Below, in pieces: positions 9,531 through 17,716 of a stretch of 64,000 nt of DNA; within the stretch, counting starts at the first letter, position 1, and each line of letters opens with the position of its first letter. Location of the stretch: assembly GCF_020911945.1 (NCBI RefSeq), contig NZ_CP087135.1:496001-560000 (forward strand). The letters run 5' to 3'. The stretch comes from Flavobacterium galactosidilyticum. GTDB lineage: Bacteria; Bacteroidota; Bacteroidia; Flavobacteriales; Flavobacteriaceae. A program made the position numbers and the translations under genes. The notes under the pieces were generated by a model, which saw only the letters and a program-made list of their open reading frames with translations, did not search any database and had not been told where the DNA came from.

Positions 9531-10649
9531 ATGAAATATTATATAATTGCAGGAGAAGCTTCAGGTGACTTGCATGGTTCTAATTTGATGAAAGAACTGT
9601 ACAAAAAAGATCCAAATGCTAATATCCGTTTTTGGGGTGGTGATTTAATGACAGCTGCAGGTGGAACCTTAGTGAAACATTATCGTGAATTAGCTTTCAT
9701 GGGGTTTATCGAGGTAATTTTTAATTTAAAAACCATTCTAGGTAATATTAAAATATGTAAAAAGGACATACTTAGTTTTCAACCTGACGTTCTTATATTT
9801 ATTGACTATCCAGGATTTAATATGCGAATTGCAAAATGGGCAAAAGTTTTAGGAATGAAAACCCATTATTATATTTCTCCGCAAATTTGGGCTTGGAAAG
9901 AAAATAGAATTACTGATATTAAACGTGATGTTGATAAAATGTATGTGATTTTGCCTTTCGAGAAAAAGTTCTACGAAGACAAACACAATTACCCAGTCGA
10001 ATTTGTTGGTCACCCATTAATTGATGCAATTCACAATCAACCGAAAGTAGACCCAGCACTTTTCAGGGAAAATAATCAATTAAACGACAAACCAATAATC
10101 GCAATTTTACCTGGTAGCAGAAAACAAGAAATTACAAAAATGCTGTCAGTAATGCTAAGTGTTGTTCATGATTTTCCTGATTATCAATTTGTAATTGCGG
10201 GTGCTCCTAGTCAAGATTTTTCTTTTTATCAAGATTTTATTACTCAAGATAATATAAAATTTATCTCAAACAAAACCTATGATTTACTGTCAAATGCAAC
10301 AGCTGCATTGGTAACTTCAGGAACAGCTACGCTAGAAACGGCACTTTTTAAAGTTCCAGAAGTGGTATGCTATAAAGGCAGTTGGGCATCGTACCAAATT
10401 GCAAAACGAATTATTACACTCAAATACATTTCGTTAGTAAACTTGATTATGGATGAAGAGGTTGTGACTGAATTGATTCAAGACGATTGTAATACGAAAC
10501 GTATTCGAGAAGAACTTCAAAAAATATTAAACACAAATCATCGCAATACGCTTTTAGAAAAATATGCGTTATTAGAACAGCAATTAGGCGGAATAGGTGC
10601 AAGCGAAAAAACGGCCGCGCTCATTGTCAATAATTTACGACAAACTTAA
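9531..10649 (+). CDS. lpxB: Lipid-A-disaccharide synthase
   Basis: The 372-residue GT19 glycosyltransferase has the N-terminal motif IIAGEASGDLHGS, the middle motif LIFIDYPGFNMRIAKWAK and the nucleotide-sugar motif AILPGSRKQEI. It joins UDP-diacylglucosamine and lipid X to make the lipid A disaccharide at the inner membrane. The size is standard. A TATCTTTG box at 9445-9452 could be its own -7 promoter element, although no clear TTG lies upstream of it. Confidence 0.95.
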   Translation: MKYYIIAGEASGDLHGSNLMKELYKKDPNANIRFWGGDLMTAAGGTLVKHYRELAFMGFIEVIFNLKTILGNIKICKKDILSFQPDVLIFIDYPGFNMRIAKWAKVLGMKTHYYISPQIWAWKENRITDIKRDVDKMYVILPFEKKFYEDKHNYPVEFVGHPLIDAIHNQPKVDPALFRENNQLNDKPIIAILPGSRKQEITKMLSVMLSVVHDFPDYQFVIAGAPSQDFSFYQDFITQDNIKFISNKTYDLLSNATAALVTSGTATLETALFKVPEVVCYKGSWASYQIAKRIITLKYISLVNLIMDEEVVTELIQDDCNTKRIREELQKILNTNHRNTLLEKYALLEQQLGGIGASEKTAALIVNNLRQT

Positions 10650-10689
10650 CCTTTACTTCAAAATCTTATATCAATTAAAGTAAACTCTT

Positions 10690-11196
10690 TTGAAACATTT
10701 CGTCCTTCTAATATTATTAGCAAGCTTTTTCACGGCTTGTAAATCAACATCGCCTATTGTCACTTCAAAAAAAGAAAGAAATTCTCGTTCCGAAAATAAA
10801 AAAACAGAGCGCTTAGTAGAACAATTAATTGATGTGGCTACTAAAAACATTGGGGTAAGATATAAATATGGAGGCACCACAAAAGCGGGGTATGATTGCT
10901 CTGGATTAATGTACACCGTTTTCAACTCAGAAAATATAGTGCTACCGCGCAACTCGTACGCACAATCTAAAATTGGTGTAGTTTTAAATCAAAAAAAAGA
11001 TCAGGTTCAAAAAGGAGATTTGGTTTTTTTCAAGACGAATAAAAGTAACCAAATTAACCATGTGGGAATTGTCATCGAAGCTAACGATGATGAAATTAAA
11101 TTTATCCATTCCTCTACTTCAAAAGGAGTTATTATTTCCTCTACTAAAGAACCATACTACAGAAATACCCTTGTTCAAATCAATCGGGTTTTATAA
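10690..11196 (+). CDS. NlpC/P60 (C40) peptidoglycan hydrolase lipoprotein
   Basis: The 168-residue protein starts with a lipoprotein signal ending FFTAC (Cys17) and continues into an NlpC/P60 papain-like domain. The catalytic Cys is in YDCSGLMY, the His in NHVGIVIE and the third polar residue in FIHSS. Such enzymes cut the D-Glu/diamino-acid bond of cell-wall peptides. The start chosen is a TTG at 10690, which gives a complete signal peptide; no ATG upstream does so. Confidence 0.9.
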   Translation: MKHFVLLILLASFFTACKSTSPIVTSKKERNSRSENKKTERLVEQLIDVATKNIGVRYKYGGTTKAGYDCSGLMYTVFNSENIVLPRNSYAQSKIGVVLNQKKDQVQKGDLVFFKTNKSNQINHVGIVIEANDDEIKFIHSSTSKGVIISSTKEPYYRNTLVQINRVL

Positions 11197-11290
11197 AAAA
11201 ACAAACTATGCCTCATAATAGTTTAGATTCTTAACAAATATATCCATACAAAAAAAACCGTTTGTTACTGAAAATATGTACTTTAGAGTT

Positions 11291-13321
11291 ATGAAAGTAC
11301 TGCAATTCCCTTTAGCGAGAATAACCATTGGATTTGTTCTAGGTTTGCTAGTTGCGTATTATGTGCAATTGCCAGTTCAGGTAGTTTTCAGTATTCTTAT
11401 CCTAACATTTATCGTTTTTGGTCTGCTTTTTTATTTTGGCAAAAATAAAAACTCGATTTATTTTGGGGTTGCAACGTATCTTTTGTCTTTCATCATTGGT
11501 ATTTCAAACCAAATAGTACACACTGATTTTTTTCAGAAAAGCAATTACATTCACGACTCCACCATATTTGAAAAGCCTCACTTCATAAACCTTACTATTA
11601 GAGAAAAACTAAAAAACTCTTCTTATAGTGACAGATATATTGCTGTTATAAACCGTGTTGATAAAAAAGATCAAACAGGGAAAATCCTATTAAACATTCC
11701 AAAAGACAGTGCTAGTCACGAGCTAGAAATCGGCACTTCTTTATTGATAAAAGGAATTCTGACTAAAAATAAACCACCAAATAATCCAAATCAGTTCGAC
11801 TACAGCAGATATCTTGAAAACAAACAAATTTACGCACAACTATATGCCGACATTAGTGAAATAAAAACTGGATCTAAAATCCAAAAGAATGTTTGGCATT
11901 ATTCTTCAAAATTAAGAGCTAGAATATTACAGAATTTAGAAAAAAACAATTTTAACAAAACCGAATTGAATGTCGCCCTTGCGTTAATTTTGGGACAACG
12001 TCAAGAAATCTCAGCAGATATTATTCGGGATTATCAATATGCGGGAGCGGTTCATATTTTATCAGTTTCAGGATTGCATATTGGATTCATTTTGCTATTT
12101 GTAACTTTCCTATTAAAGCCTATTCCTAACACAAGACGTGGCTCTTTTATTAAACTAATCATCATTTTACTCTCATTATCCTCTTTTGCAATTATTGCCG
12201 GTTTAGCACCATCAGTAGTTCGTTCAGTAACCATGTTTTCTTTTGTTGCTCTAGGCAGTCATCTTCGTCGAAGTGTAAACATCTACCACACTTTATTAGT
12301 TTCTATTCTTCTTATATTACTCGTCGAACCTTCATTCCTATTTGATGTAGGTTTCCAATTAAGCTATGTAGCTGTATTTTTCATAATTTGGCTTCAGCCT
12401 TTATTAACCACACTTTGGAATCCAAAAACGAAATTTTCAAAATATGCTTGGGACATTCTAACCGTTTCGTTTGCAGCACAAATAGGCACTTTACCACTAA
12501 GCATCTATTATTTCCATCAGTTTCCGGGGTTGTTCTTTATAACTAACTTACTCATAATACCTATGCTAAGTATAATAATGGCTTTAGGAGTAGTAGTAAT
12601 GATTTTAGCAGCATTTAATATAATTCCAATATTTCTTTCCCAATTATTGGAATGGAGTATTTACTATCTGAACAAAACAATAAACACAATAGCATCTTTC
12701 GAACAGTTTATAATTCAGGATATACCGCTGCATTTTTATGTATTAATAAGCAGTTATTTATTACTATTTACTATGATTATTTGGTTCAAAAAACCCGCTT
12801 TTAATAAACTTGTGATGGTCTTGATTTCCATCATCATATTCCAAATTTCCTACTTTAAAATATACTGGAATACTACCACTGAACAAGAATTAATCATTTT
12901 CAACACTAAAAGAAATTCTTTGATTGCAGAAAGAAAAGCAGGAGACATTACCGTATATGCCAAAGACAGCATTTTGAAAACAGCTCATAAAAGCAGCGTT
13001 CTAAAATCATATTGCATTGGAAATTTGAGCAGTATAAAACACAAAGAAGAGCTCCAAAATTATATTTATTTCAATGGAAAGAAAATATTCGTGTTGGATA
13101 GTTCAGGTGTTTCCCCCAAAAACAACAATCCAGATATACTTCTGCTGACACAGTCATCTAAGATAAATTTAGATCGCCTATTGATAACTATGAAACCGAA
13201 AATAGTCATTGCTGACGCATCTAATTTTAAAAACATACAAAGAAACTGGAAAGCAAGTTGTGAAAAACACAAAATCCCTTTTCACGCCACTGCTGAAAAG
13301 GGATTCTATAAATTGAATTAA
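11291..13321 (+). CDS. comEC: ComEC/Rec2-family DNA-uptake channel protein
   Basis: The protein of about 676 residues has N-terminal membrane helices and a DUF4131-like soluble domain (about 90-190). The Competence domain follows with motif LILGQRQEIS and the segment YAGAVHILSVSGLHIG, then more helices. ComEC forms the inner-membrane channel for single-stranded DNA during transformation. The C-terminal 140 residues are only weakly reminiscent of the usual beta-lactamase-like domain and lack its HxHxDH motif, as in other short Bacteroidota versions. An earlier start at 11276 is possible; Met6 (11291) looks more natural. Confidence 0.88.
   Translation: MKVLQFPLARITIGFVLGLLVAYYVQLPVQVVFSILILTFIVFGLLFYFGKNKNSIYFGVATYLLSFIIGISNQIVHTDFFQKSNYIHDSTIFEKPHFINLTIREKLKNSSYSDRYIAVINRVDKKDQTGKILLNIPKDSASHELEIGTSLLIKGILTKNKPPNNPNQFDYSRYLENKQIYAQLYADISEIKTGSKIQKNVWHYSSKLRARILQNLEKNNFNKTELNVALALILGQRQEISADIIRDYQYAGAVHILSVSGLHIGFILLFVTFLLKPIPNTRRGSFIKLIIILLSLSSFAIIAGLAPSVVRSVTMFSFVALGSHLRRSVNIYHTLLVSILLILLVEPSFLFDVGFQLSYVAVFFIIWLQPLLTTLWNPKTKFSKYAWDILTVSFAAQIGTLPLSIYYFHQFPGLFFITNLLIIPMLSIIMALGVVVMILAAFNIIPIFLSQLLEWSIYYLNKTINTIASFEQFIIQDIPLHFYVLISSYLLLFTMIIWFKKPAFNKLVMVLISIIIFQISYFKIYWNTTTEQELIIFNTKRNSLIAERKAGDITVYAKDSILKTAHKSSVLKSYCIGNLSSIKHKEELQNYIYFNGKKIFVLDSSGVSPKNNNPDILLLTQSSKINLDRLLITMKPKIVIADASNFKNIQRNWKASCEKHKIPFHATAEKGFYKLN
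13273..13305 (-). terminator. Terminator for the thioredoxin gene, inside the comEC end
   Basis: Two 12-base arms, AATCCCTTTTCA and TGAAAAGGGATT, form a perfect stem with a 9-base loop. On the minus strand the stem is followed by a T-rich tract, the layout of an intrinsic terminator for the gene ending at 13331. The hairpin lies within the last codons of comEC on the other strand. Confidence 0.6.
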
Positions 13322-13330
13322 TTAAAAAAC

Positions 13331-13789
13331 TTATTTGCTAAAGAAGCCGTTTGCTACCGCCAACCATGCTGTAGGTCCACCGGCTACATATCCAGTACTT
13401 CCTAATCCTTCAAAATTAACTTTACCATCTTTTACAGCAGCTTTTGCAAAGACTACAGTCGGAAATCCTTGTATTCCAAAAGCTTGTTGCAACTCGCCAT
13501 TTTGTTTTTTAATTTCAGCAGTTTGCGGGGCTCTTCTTGGATAATCTAGTTCGACTAAAACTACATTTTCCTTTGCCCATTTTGCAAATTCAGTTGTTTT
13601 TAAAACTTCCTTTTGCAAACGAATACACCAACCGCACCAGTCGCTTCCGGTAAAAAATAACAACAATGGCTTTTGGGTTTTATTAGAAACTTCTATCGCC
13701 TTATTAACATTGGTTTCCCACACTAATTCTTGTGCTTCAGCTGCAAATGAGCCTGTAAACAATAATAATGCGATTATGATTTTTTTCAT
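13331..13789 (-). CDS. Secreted thioredoxin-like protein
   Basis: The 152-residue protein has a cleavable signal peptide (about 1-19) and a thioredoxin-fold domain with active-site motif SDWCGWCIRL, a CxxC pair. The remainder, with FGIQGFPTVVFA carrying the cis-Pro, fits the Thioredoxin_7/DUF255-like group. It probably reduces or isomerises disulfides in the periplasm. It is the last gene of the DPP-IV/POT operon, 48 bp after the third POT gene, so the IS91-type insertion upstream could reduce its expression by polarity. Confidence 0.85.
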   Translation of the reverse strand: MKKIIIALLLFTGSFAAEAQELVWETNVNKAIEVSNKTQKPLLLFFTGSDWCGWCIRLQKEVLKTTEFAKWAKENVVLVELDYPRRAPQTAEIKKQNGELQQAFGIQGFPTVVFAKAAVKDGKVNFEGLGSTGYVAGGPTAWLAVANGFFSK

Positions 13790-13837
13790 TTTATTATTTT
13801 ATTTTTACCCTTTCAAATATAATGCCGCAAAGCAAAT

Positions 13838-15148
13838 TTACTTGACTTCTTGCATTAATTTTTTAATCAAAGGCGAGATAGCAATTAAAACAACTCCTGC
13901 AACTAAGGAATAAATTGCTAGTTGATAATAACCATCAGTGTAAGACTGAAGTTTAGACATCAAGGTTGTTTCACTATTCGATTGCGAAATTGCCGCTCCT
14001 AATTTTCCTGCCGCTAATTGACCAAAAGCACTAGCTAAAAACCACAATCCCATCATCATTCCAAATAACTTTTTTGGAGACAATTTAGTAATAATTGACA
14101 TTCCTATTGGCCCTAAGCATAGTTCTCCAATTGTTGTCACAAAATAAGCAAACGCAAATAAATTAAGCGAGGTTATCCCTTCTACATTGGCAAAAAACTT
14201 AGTGTAGTAAAACAAATAAAAAGATGCTGATAGAAATAAAAATCCGATACCAAATTTTATTAATGTATTAGGCTCTAATTTCTTTTTAGCCAGCCAAAGC
14301 CAAAGCAATCCAATAATTGGACTTAAAAGCACAACAAACAAAGTGTTTGAACTATTGTTGACCACATTTGGATCAATAGTAAATCCTAACAAATTACTAT
14401 TTAAGTTATCTTTAGCAAATAACGATAGTGATCCGCCACTTTGCTCATAAATCGCATTAAATAAGAAATAGAAAAATATAAATAGAAAGGCAGCAAATAA
14501 TTTCTTCTGCAACTTTACCTCTCCTAATTTGAACAATTCATACGTAAAATAAGAAAGGGCAATTATACCAATAGTGTACATGAAATAATCTGTGTAATCC
14601 GTGTTTTTCACCATTATAAAGATAAATGGAATACTCAACAACGATCCTAAGTAAACAGCTACTTCACGCGTTTTTCTTTTCGAAGCTGAAAGGTCTAATA
14701 AAGGAGAATTACCTATTGGTCCTAAATGTTTTTTGGTAAAAAGAAAAGTAACTAATCCAAAAATCATAACGATTGCTGCAGCTAGAAAGCAGAGTGTCCA
14801 AGAATGGTATTTCCCTAAGTAGATACATAATGCACCACCAAATAATCCACCAATATTGATTCCAGCATAGAACATACCATAACCAGCATCACGTCTAGGA
14901 TCTTTCTCGTGATATAATTCGCCCACCATCGACGAGATATTCGGTTTGAAAAAACCAGTTCCAATAATAGAAAAGGCAATTCCGTAATAAAATAAGGTTT
15001 GTGGTGAAAATGCAATTAACAAATTACCTACAATCATTACAATTCCTCCAAAAAACAACGATTTCTTGAATCCTAAAATCTTATCAGCAAAAATACCACC
15101 TATAAAAGTAAAAGCGTAAACAAACGCTTGAATTGCACCATACTGCAA
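13838..15148 (-). pseudogene. POT peptide transporter 3, C-terminal fragment
   Basis: The 436-residue reading frame begins at a TTG that was an internal Leu codon. The start LQYGAIQAFVYAFTFIGGI matches the second helix of proton-dependent oligopeptide (POT/PTR2) transporters, and the PTR2 signature region with FKPNISSMVGELY follows. The missing first 58 residues are encoded at 17469-17648, on the far side of the IS91-type element. The two pieces join as ...AAAN + LQYG..., so an intact gene of about 495 codons was split by insertion. Without helix 1 and its EMWERF motif it should be inactive. Confidence 0.88.
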
Positions 15149-15219
15149 GTTGAACTAAACCTTCGGTAGCGCGAAACCGAAAAAGTAGTACTTTTCAAAG
15201 ATAACTAAAATCTATTATT

Positions 15220-16175
15220 ATGACTACAAAAAAAAGCATCCTGATGCCTTAAGAGAAAACAATATTCTCAACCAAGCCAGGCGAGAAGTTCCGGGTTTTG
15301 AGGAACTAATAGATCGATTTGAGCGCACCATTTCGGTTTTAGGACGAAGCCCAAGTACTTTTAGAAATTATTCGCTCCATGTAGCTTCTCTTGCTTTGTA
15401 TTTTGGGAAGATTCCCACCGAATTGGACCCTGAGCAAATACATGACTACCTTTTTTATCTACAAAAAAAGTCGAAAACCCCTTCACAAACCTATTTTAAA
15501 CACACTGTTTACGGTCTTCGATTTTTGCTAAAATCGGAGGGGTTAGCTTATGAATACTTACGTTTACCTTCTATAAAACACGAGAAAAAACTTCCTGTAG
15601 TACTCAGTAAAGCTGAAGTTTGGGCGATGCTCCAAGGGGCTAAATTGCTCAAGCACAAAGTCCTTATCGGTTTGCTTTACGGCTGTGGACTTCGTTGTAT
15701 GGAAGCACGTTCGGTGCGTTTACAAGATTTAGATTTTGATAGAAAACAACTCAAAGTGGTACAGGGCAAGGGAAAGAAAGACCGTTATGTACCCCTTTCG
15801 GTTCATTTAATCCGAGGATTAAAGAAATATATTGAAGCCGAAAAACCCAAAGAGTATCTTTTTAATGGTCAGCCGATAGAGCGATCTGGAGGCGATTTTG
15901 ACAATCGATACAGCCAGCGCGGCGTACAATGGGCGGTAAAACAAGTCGCCAAAGCCGTTGGGATTATCAAAGAAGTTCATGTACACACACTACGCCATTC
16001 CTACGCCACACATTTGCTTGAAGACGGTATGGATATCATAACGCTCAAAGACCTTTTGGGACATCAAAATATAGAAACAACCATAGAATATTTGCAGATT
16101 GCTCAATTAGAGAGCCAACAAAAATTTAGTCCGCTTGATACTCTTTTTGCTCAATGCAGCCCAGGTTTGAAGTAG
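15220..16175 (+). CDS. Tyrosine recombinase of the IS91-type element (needs -1 frameshift)
   Basis: The protein has an N-terminal SAM-like domain and a phage-integrase catalytic domain. The first Arg is in GCGLRCMEARSV, the HxxR block in HTLRHSYATHLL, the second His in LLGHQNIETT, and the Tyr in TIEYLQIAQ. The reading frame is open from 15189 but has no ATG; its only early alternative start is a TTG at 15396, inside the conserved N-domain. An ATG at 15220 begins MTTKK and enters the main frame if ribosomes slip -1 on the run of eight A at 15228-15235, giving about 318 residues. It could also be a one-base deletion or a sequencing error. Its end overlaps the transposase start by 22 bp. Confidence 0.75.
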
Positions 16176-17269
16176 CCGATGTGCTGAGAAAGCTTGGAAC
16201 AAGAATTGAAACTTTAGGATTAAACACTTGGCAACTCCGAACTTTATCTGCCCTAAAACGCTGTAGAACATCAGAACTAGGTGGCCATATTGATGCCTGT
16301 GATGGTTGCGGAAAAATCAGGATCAGTTACAACAGTTGCCGCAATCGGCATTGCCCAAAGTGTCAGGGTAACAAGCGAGAAGATTGGATTCAGGCAAGAG
16401 CCACTGAGCTTTTGCCAGTACCTTATTTTCATGTGGTTTTTACCTTGCCAGATAGTATTAATTCTTTAGCAATTCATCAGCCCAAAATGGTTTATGACAT
16501 TTTGTTTGAAGCGACTTGGGAAACGCTAGGACAATTTGGTAAAACCAAGGATATACAGACTGGAATGATAGCCGTTTTGCACACTTGGGGACAGCAATTG
16601 AGTTTGCATCCGCACTTGCATTGTATTGTTCCTGGTGGAGGAGTGAATAAAGAAGGGAAATGGCAAAATAGCAGAATGGATGGTAAATTCTTGTTTCCAG
16701 TAAAAGCTTTATCAAAAGTTTTTAAGGCGAAATATTGCGAAAAACTCAAAGCAAAAGAGCCGATTAAATACGAACAAATACGTCAAGAATTATGGAGAAA
16801 ACCTTGGGTAGTTTTTGCAAAGAAGCCTTTTGGAAGTCCAAAGACTGTGGTAGAATATTTAGGAAGATACACCCATAAAATCGCCATTAGCAACCATCGA
16901 ATAAAAAATATCGACAATCAAAACGTCACTTTTGATTACAAGGATTATCGGGTAGCGGGAGCAAAGAAGCAAATGACGCTCACTCACGGGGAATTTATCA
17001 GGCGGTTTTCATTGCATGTTTTGCCCAAACGTTTTGTAAAAATCCGTCATTATGGCTTTTTGAGTAGCAGCTGGAAGCGCCAAAAGTTGAAACTTTTGCA
17101 GGAGAAACTCAAGGTTAAAACATTGGAAAAAGTAGAAAAAAAGCCCTTTTTACCCAAATGTCCGTGTTGTAAAACTGGGAATTTACACCGAATAGCGGTT
17201 TTTGACCAGCGTGGTCCGCCTGCTTGGTATCTTGGCGGTAGCCAAAGTGCTACTTCCTGTGAAAGTTAA
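16154..17269 (+). CDS. IS91-family Y2 HUH transposase
   Basis: The 371-residue protein has an N-terminal zinc-binding region (CDGCGK ... CRNRHCPKC), the HUH metal motif within LHPHLHCIVPGGG, and a paired-tyrosine motif YLGRY that supplies the two nucleophiles. A C-terminal CPCC pair may bind a second zinc. The enzyme nicks and transfers a single strand for rolling-circle transposition. The start at 16154 lies inside the end of the recombinase gene, implying coupled translation. All catalytic motifs look intact, so the element may still be active. Confidence 0.92.
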   Translation: MQPRFEVADVLRKLGTRIETLGLNTWQLRTLSALKRCRTSELGGHIDACDGCGKIRISYNSCRNRHCPKCQGNKREDWIQARATELLPVPYFHVVFTLPDSINSLAIHQPKMVYDILFEATWETLGQFGKTKDIQTGMIAVLHTWGQQLSLHPHLHCIVPGGGVNKEGKWQNSRMDGKFLFPVKALSKVFKAKYCEKLKAKEPIKYEQIRQELWRKPWVVFAKKPFGSPKTVVEYLGRYTHKIAISNHRIKNIDNQNVTFDYKDYRVAGAKKQMTLTHGEFIRRFSLHVLPKRFVKIRHYGFLSSSWKRQKLKLLQEKLKVKTLEKVEKKPFLPKCPCCKTGNLHRIAVFDQRGPPAWYLGGSQSATSCES

Positions 17270-17475
17270 TTTTATGGGTAAGGGAACTTATGTTCTATTG
17301 TGACGTAAAACAGATTAAAACCAACTGAAAAAATACTCCAAAAAAAAAGAGGATACTAAATCCTCTAAATATTCCTCAATTAATTTTGCGATAATTCCAT
17401 AGTTCCTGCCAGTGACCGGTTCCGTTCAACACGTGCTTCATTGTTGGTGCTTCGCACCCAACGAATCCCTAGCTG
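17270..17475 (+). other. Right end of the IS91-type element (non-coding)
   Basis: These 206 bases follow the transposase stop. They hold a hairpin AGAGGAT/ATCCTCT at 17348-17366, probably a terminator, and a second stem near the edge (TTGGTGC and GCACCCAA, about 17435-17454, one bulge). A subterminal hairpin next to the end is the kind of structure expected for an IS91 replication origin or terminus. Which end is the origin was not established. Confidence 0.5.
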
Positions 17476-17648
17476 TTAGCAGCAGCATCTTTTAATAGTA
17501 GTTGATCTACCATAAAAAAAGTAAGTACTCCTCGCATGCCGTAGAAACAAAAACGCTCCCACATTTCAACTATAAACAAATACCAAAGTTGCTTAGGGTA
17601 TTTACCCTCGAAATTCTGGATCTGCTCTATTGTAATATTATTGTCCAT
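17469..17648 (-). pseudogene. POT peptide transporter 3, N-terminal fragment
   Basis: This is a 59-codon frame starting MDNNITIEQIQNF, with helix 1 and the POT motif VEMWERFCFYGMRG. It runs through KDAAAN and then into element sequence, adding one Ser before a TAG. The natural continuation, LQYGAIQ, begins at 15148 beyond the insertion. The frame sits 68 bp after the second POT gene, as a third gene of the operon. The upstream expression signals remain, so a short truncated peptide may still be made. Confidence 0.87.
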
Positions 17649-17716
17649 TTAATTAAGCGCTCGAATTACCGTCACCGATTTTTTTAGATTGAAAAACTTG
17701 ATAAAAATTTTAAAAA

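Larger units (their letters stand above)
15150..17475 (+). mobile_element. IS91-type insertion element (recombinase + HUH transposase)
   Basis: The element of about 2326 bp is defined by the break in the POT gene: the left flank ends ...CTGCAAG and the right flank resumes TTAGCAGC..., which rejoin to a continuous reading frame. One G is shared at the joint, so the right boundary is uncertain by one base. No target duplication is evident, as expected for rolling-circle IS91 elements. The left edge abuts CAAG, one of the tetranucleotides reported as IS91 targets. It encodes a tyrosine recombinase and a Y2 transposase, a pairing known in a subset of the family. Hairpins lie near both ends. Confidence 0.85.
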
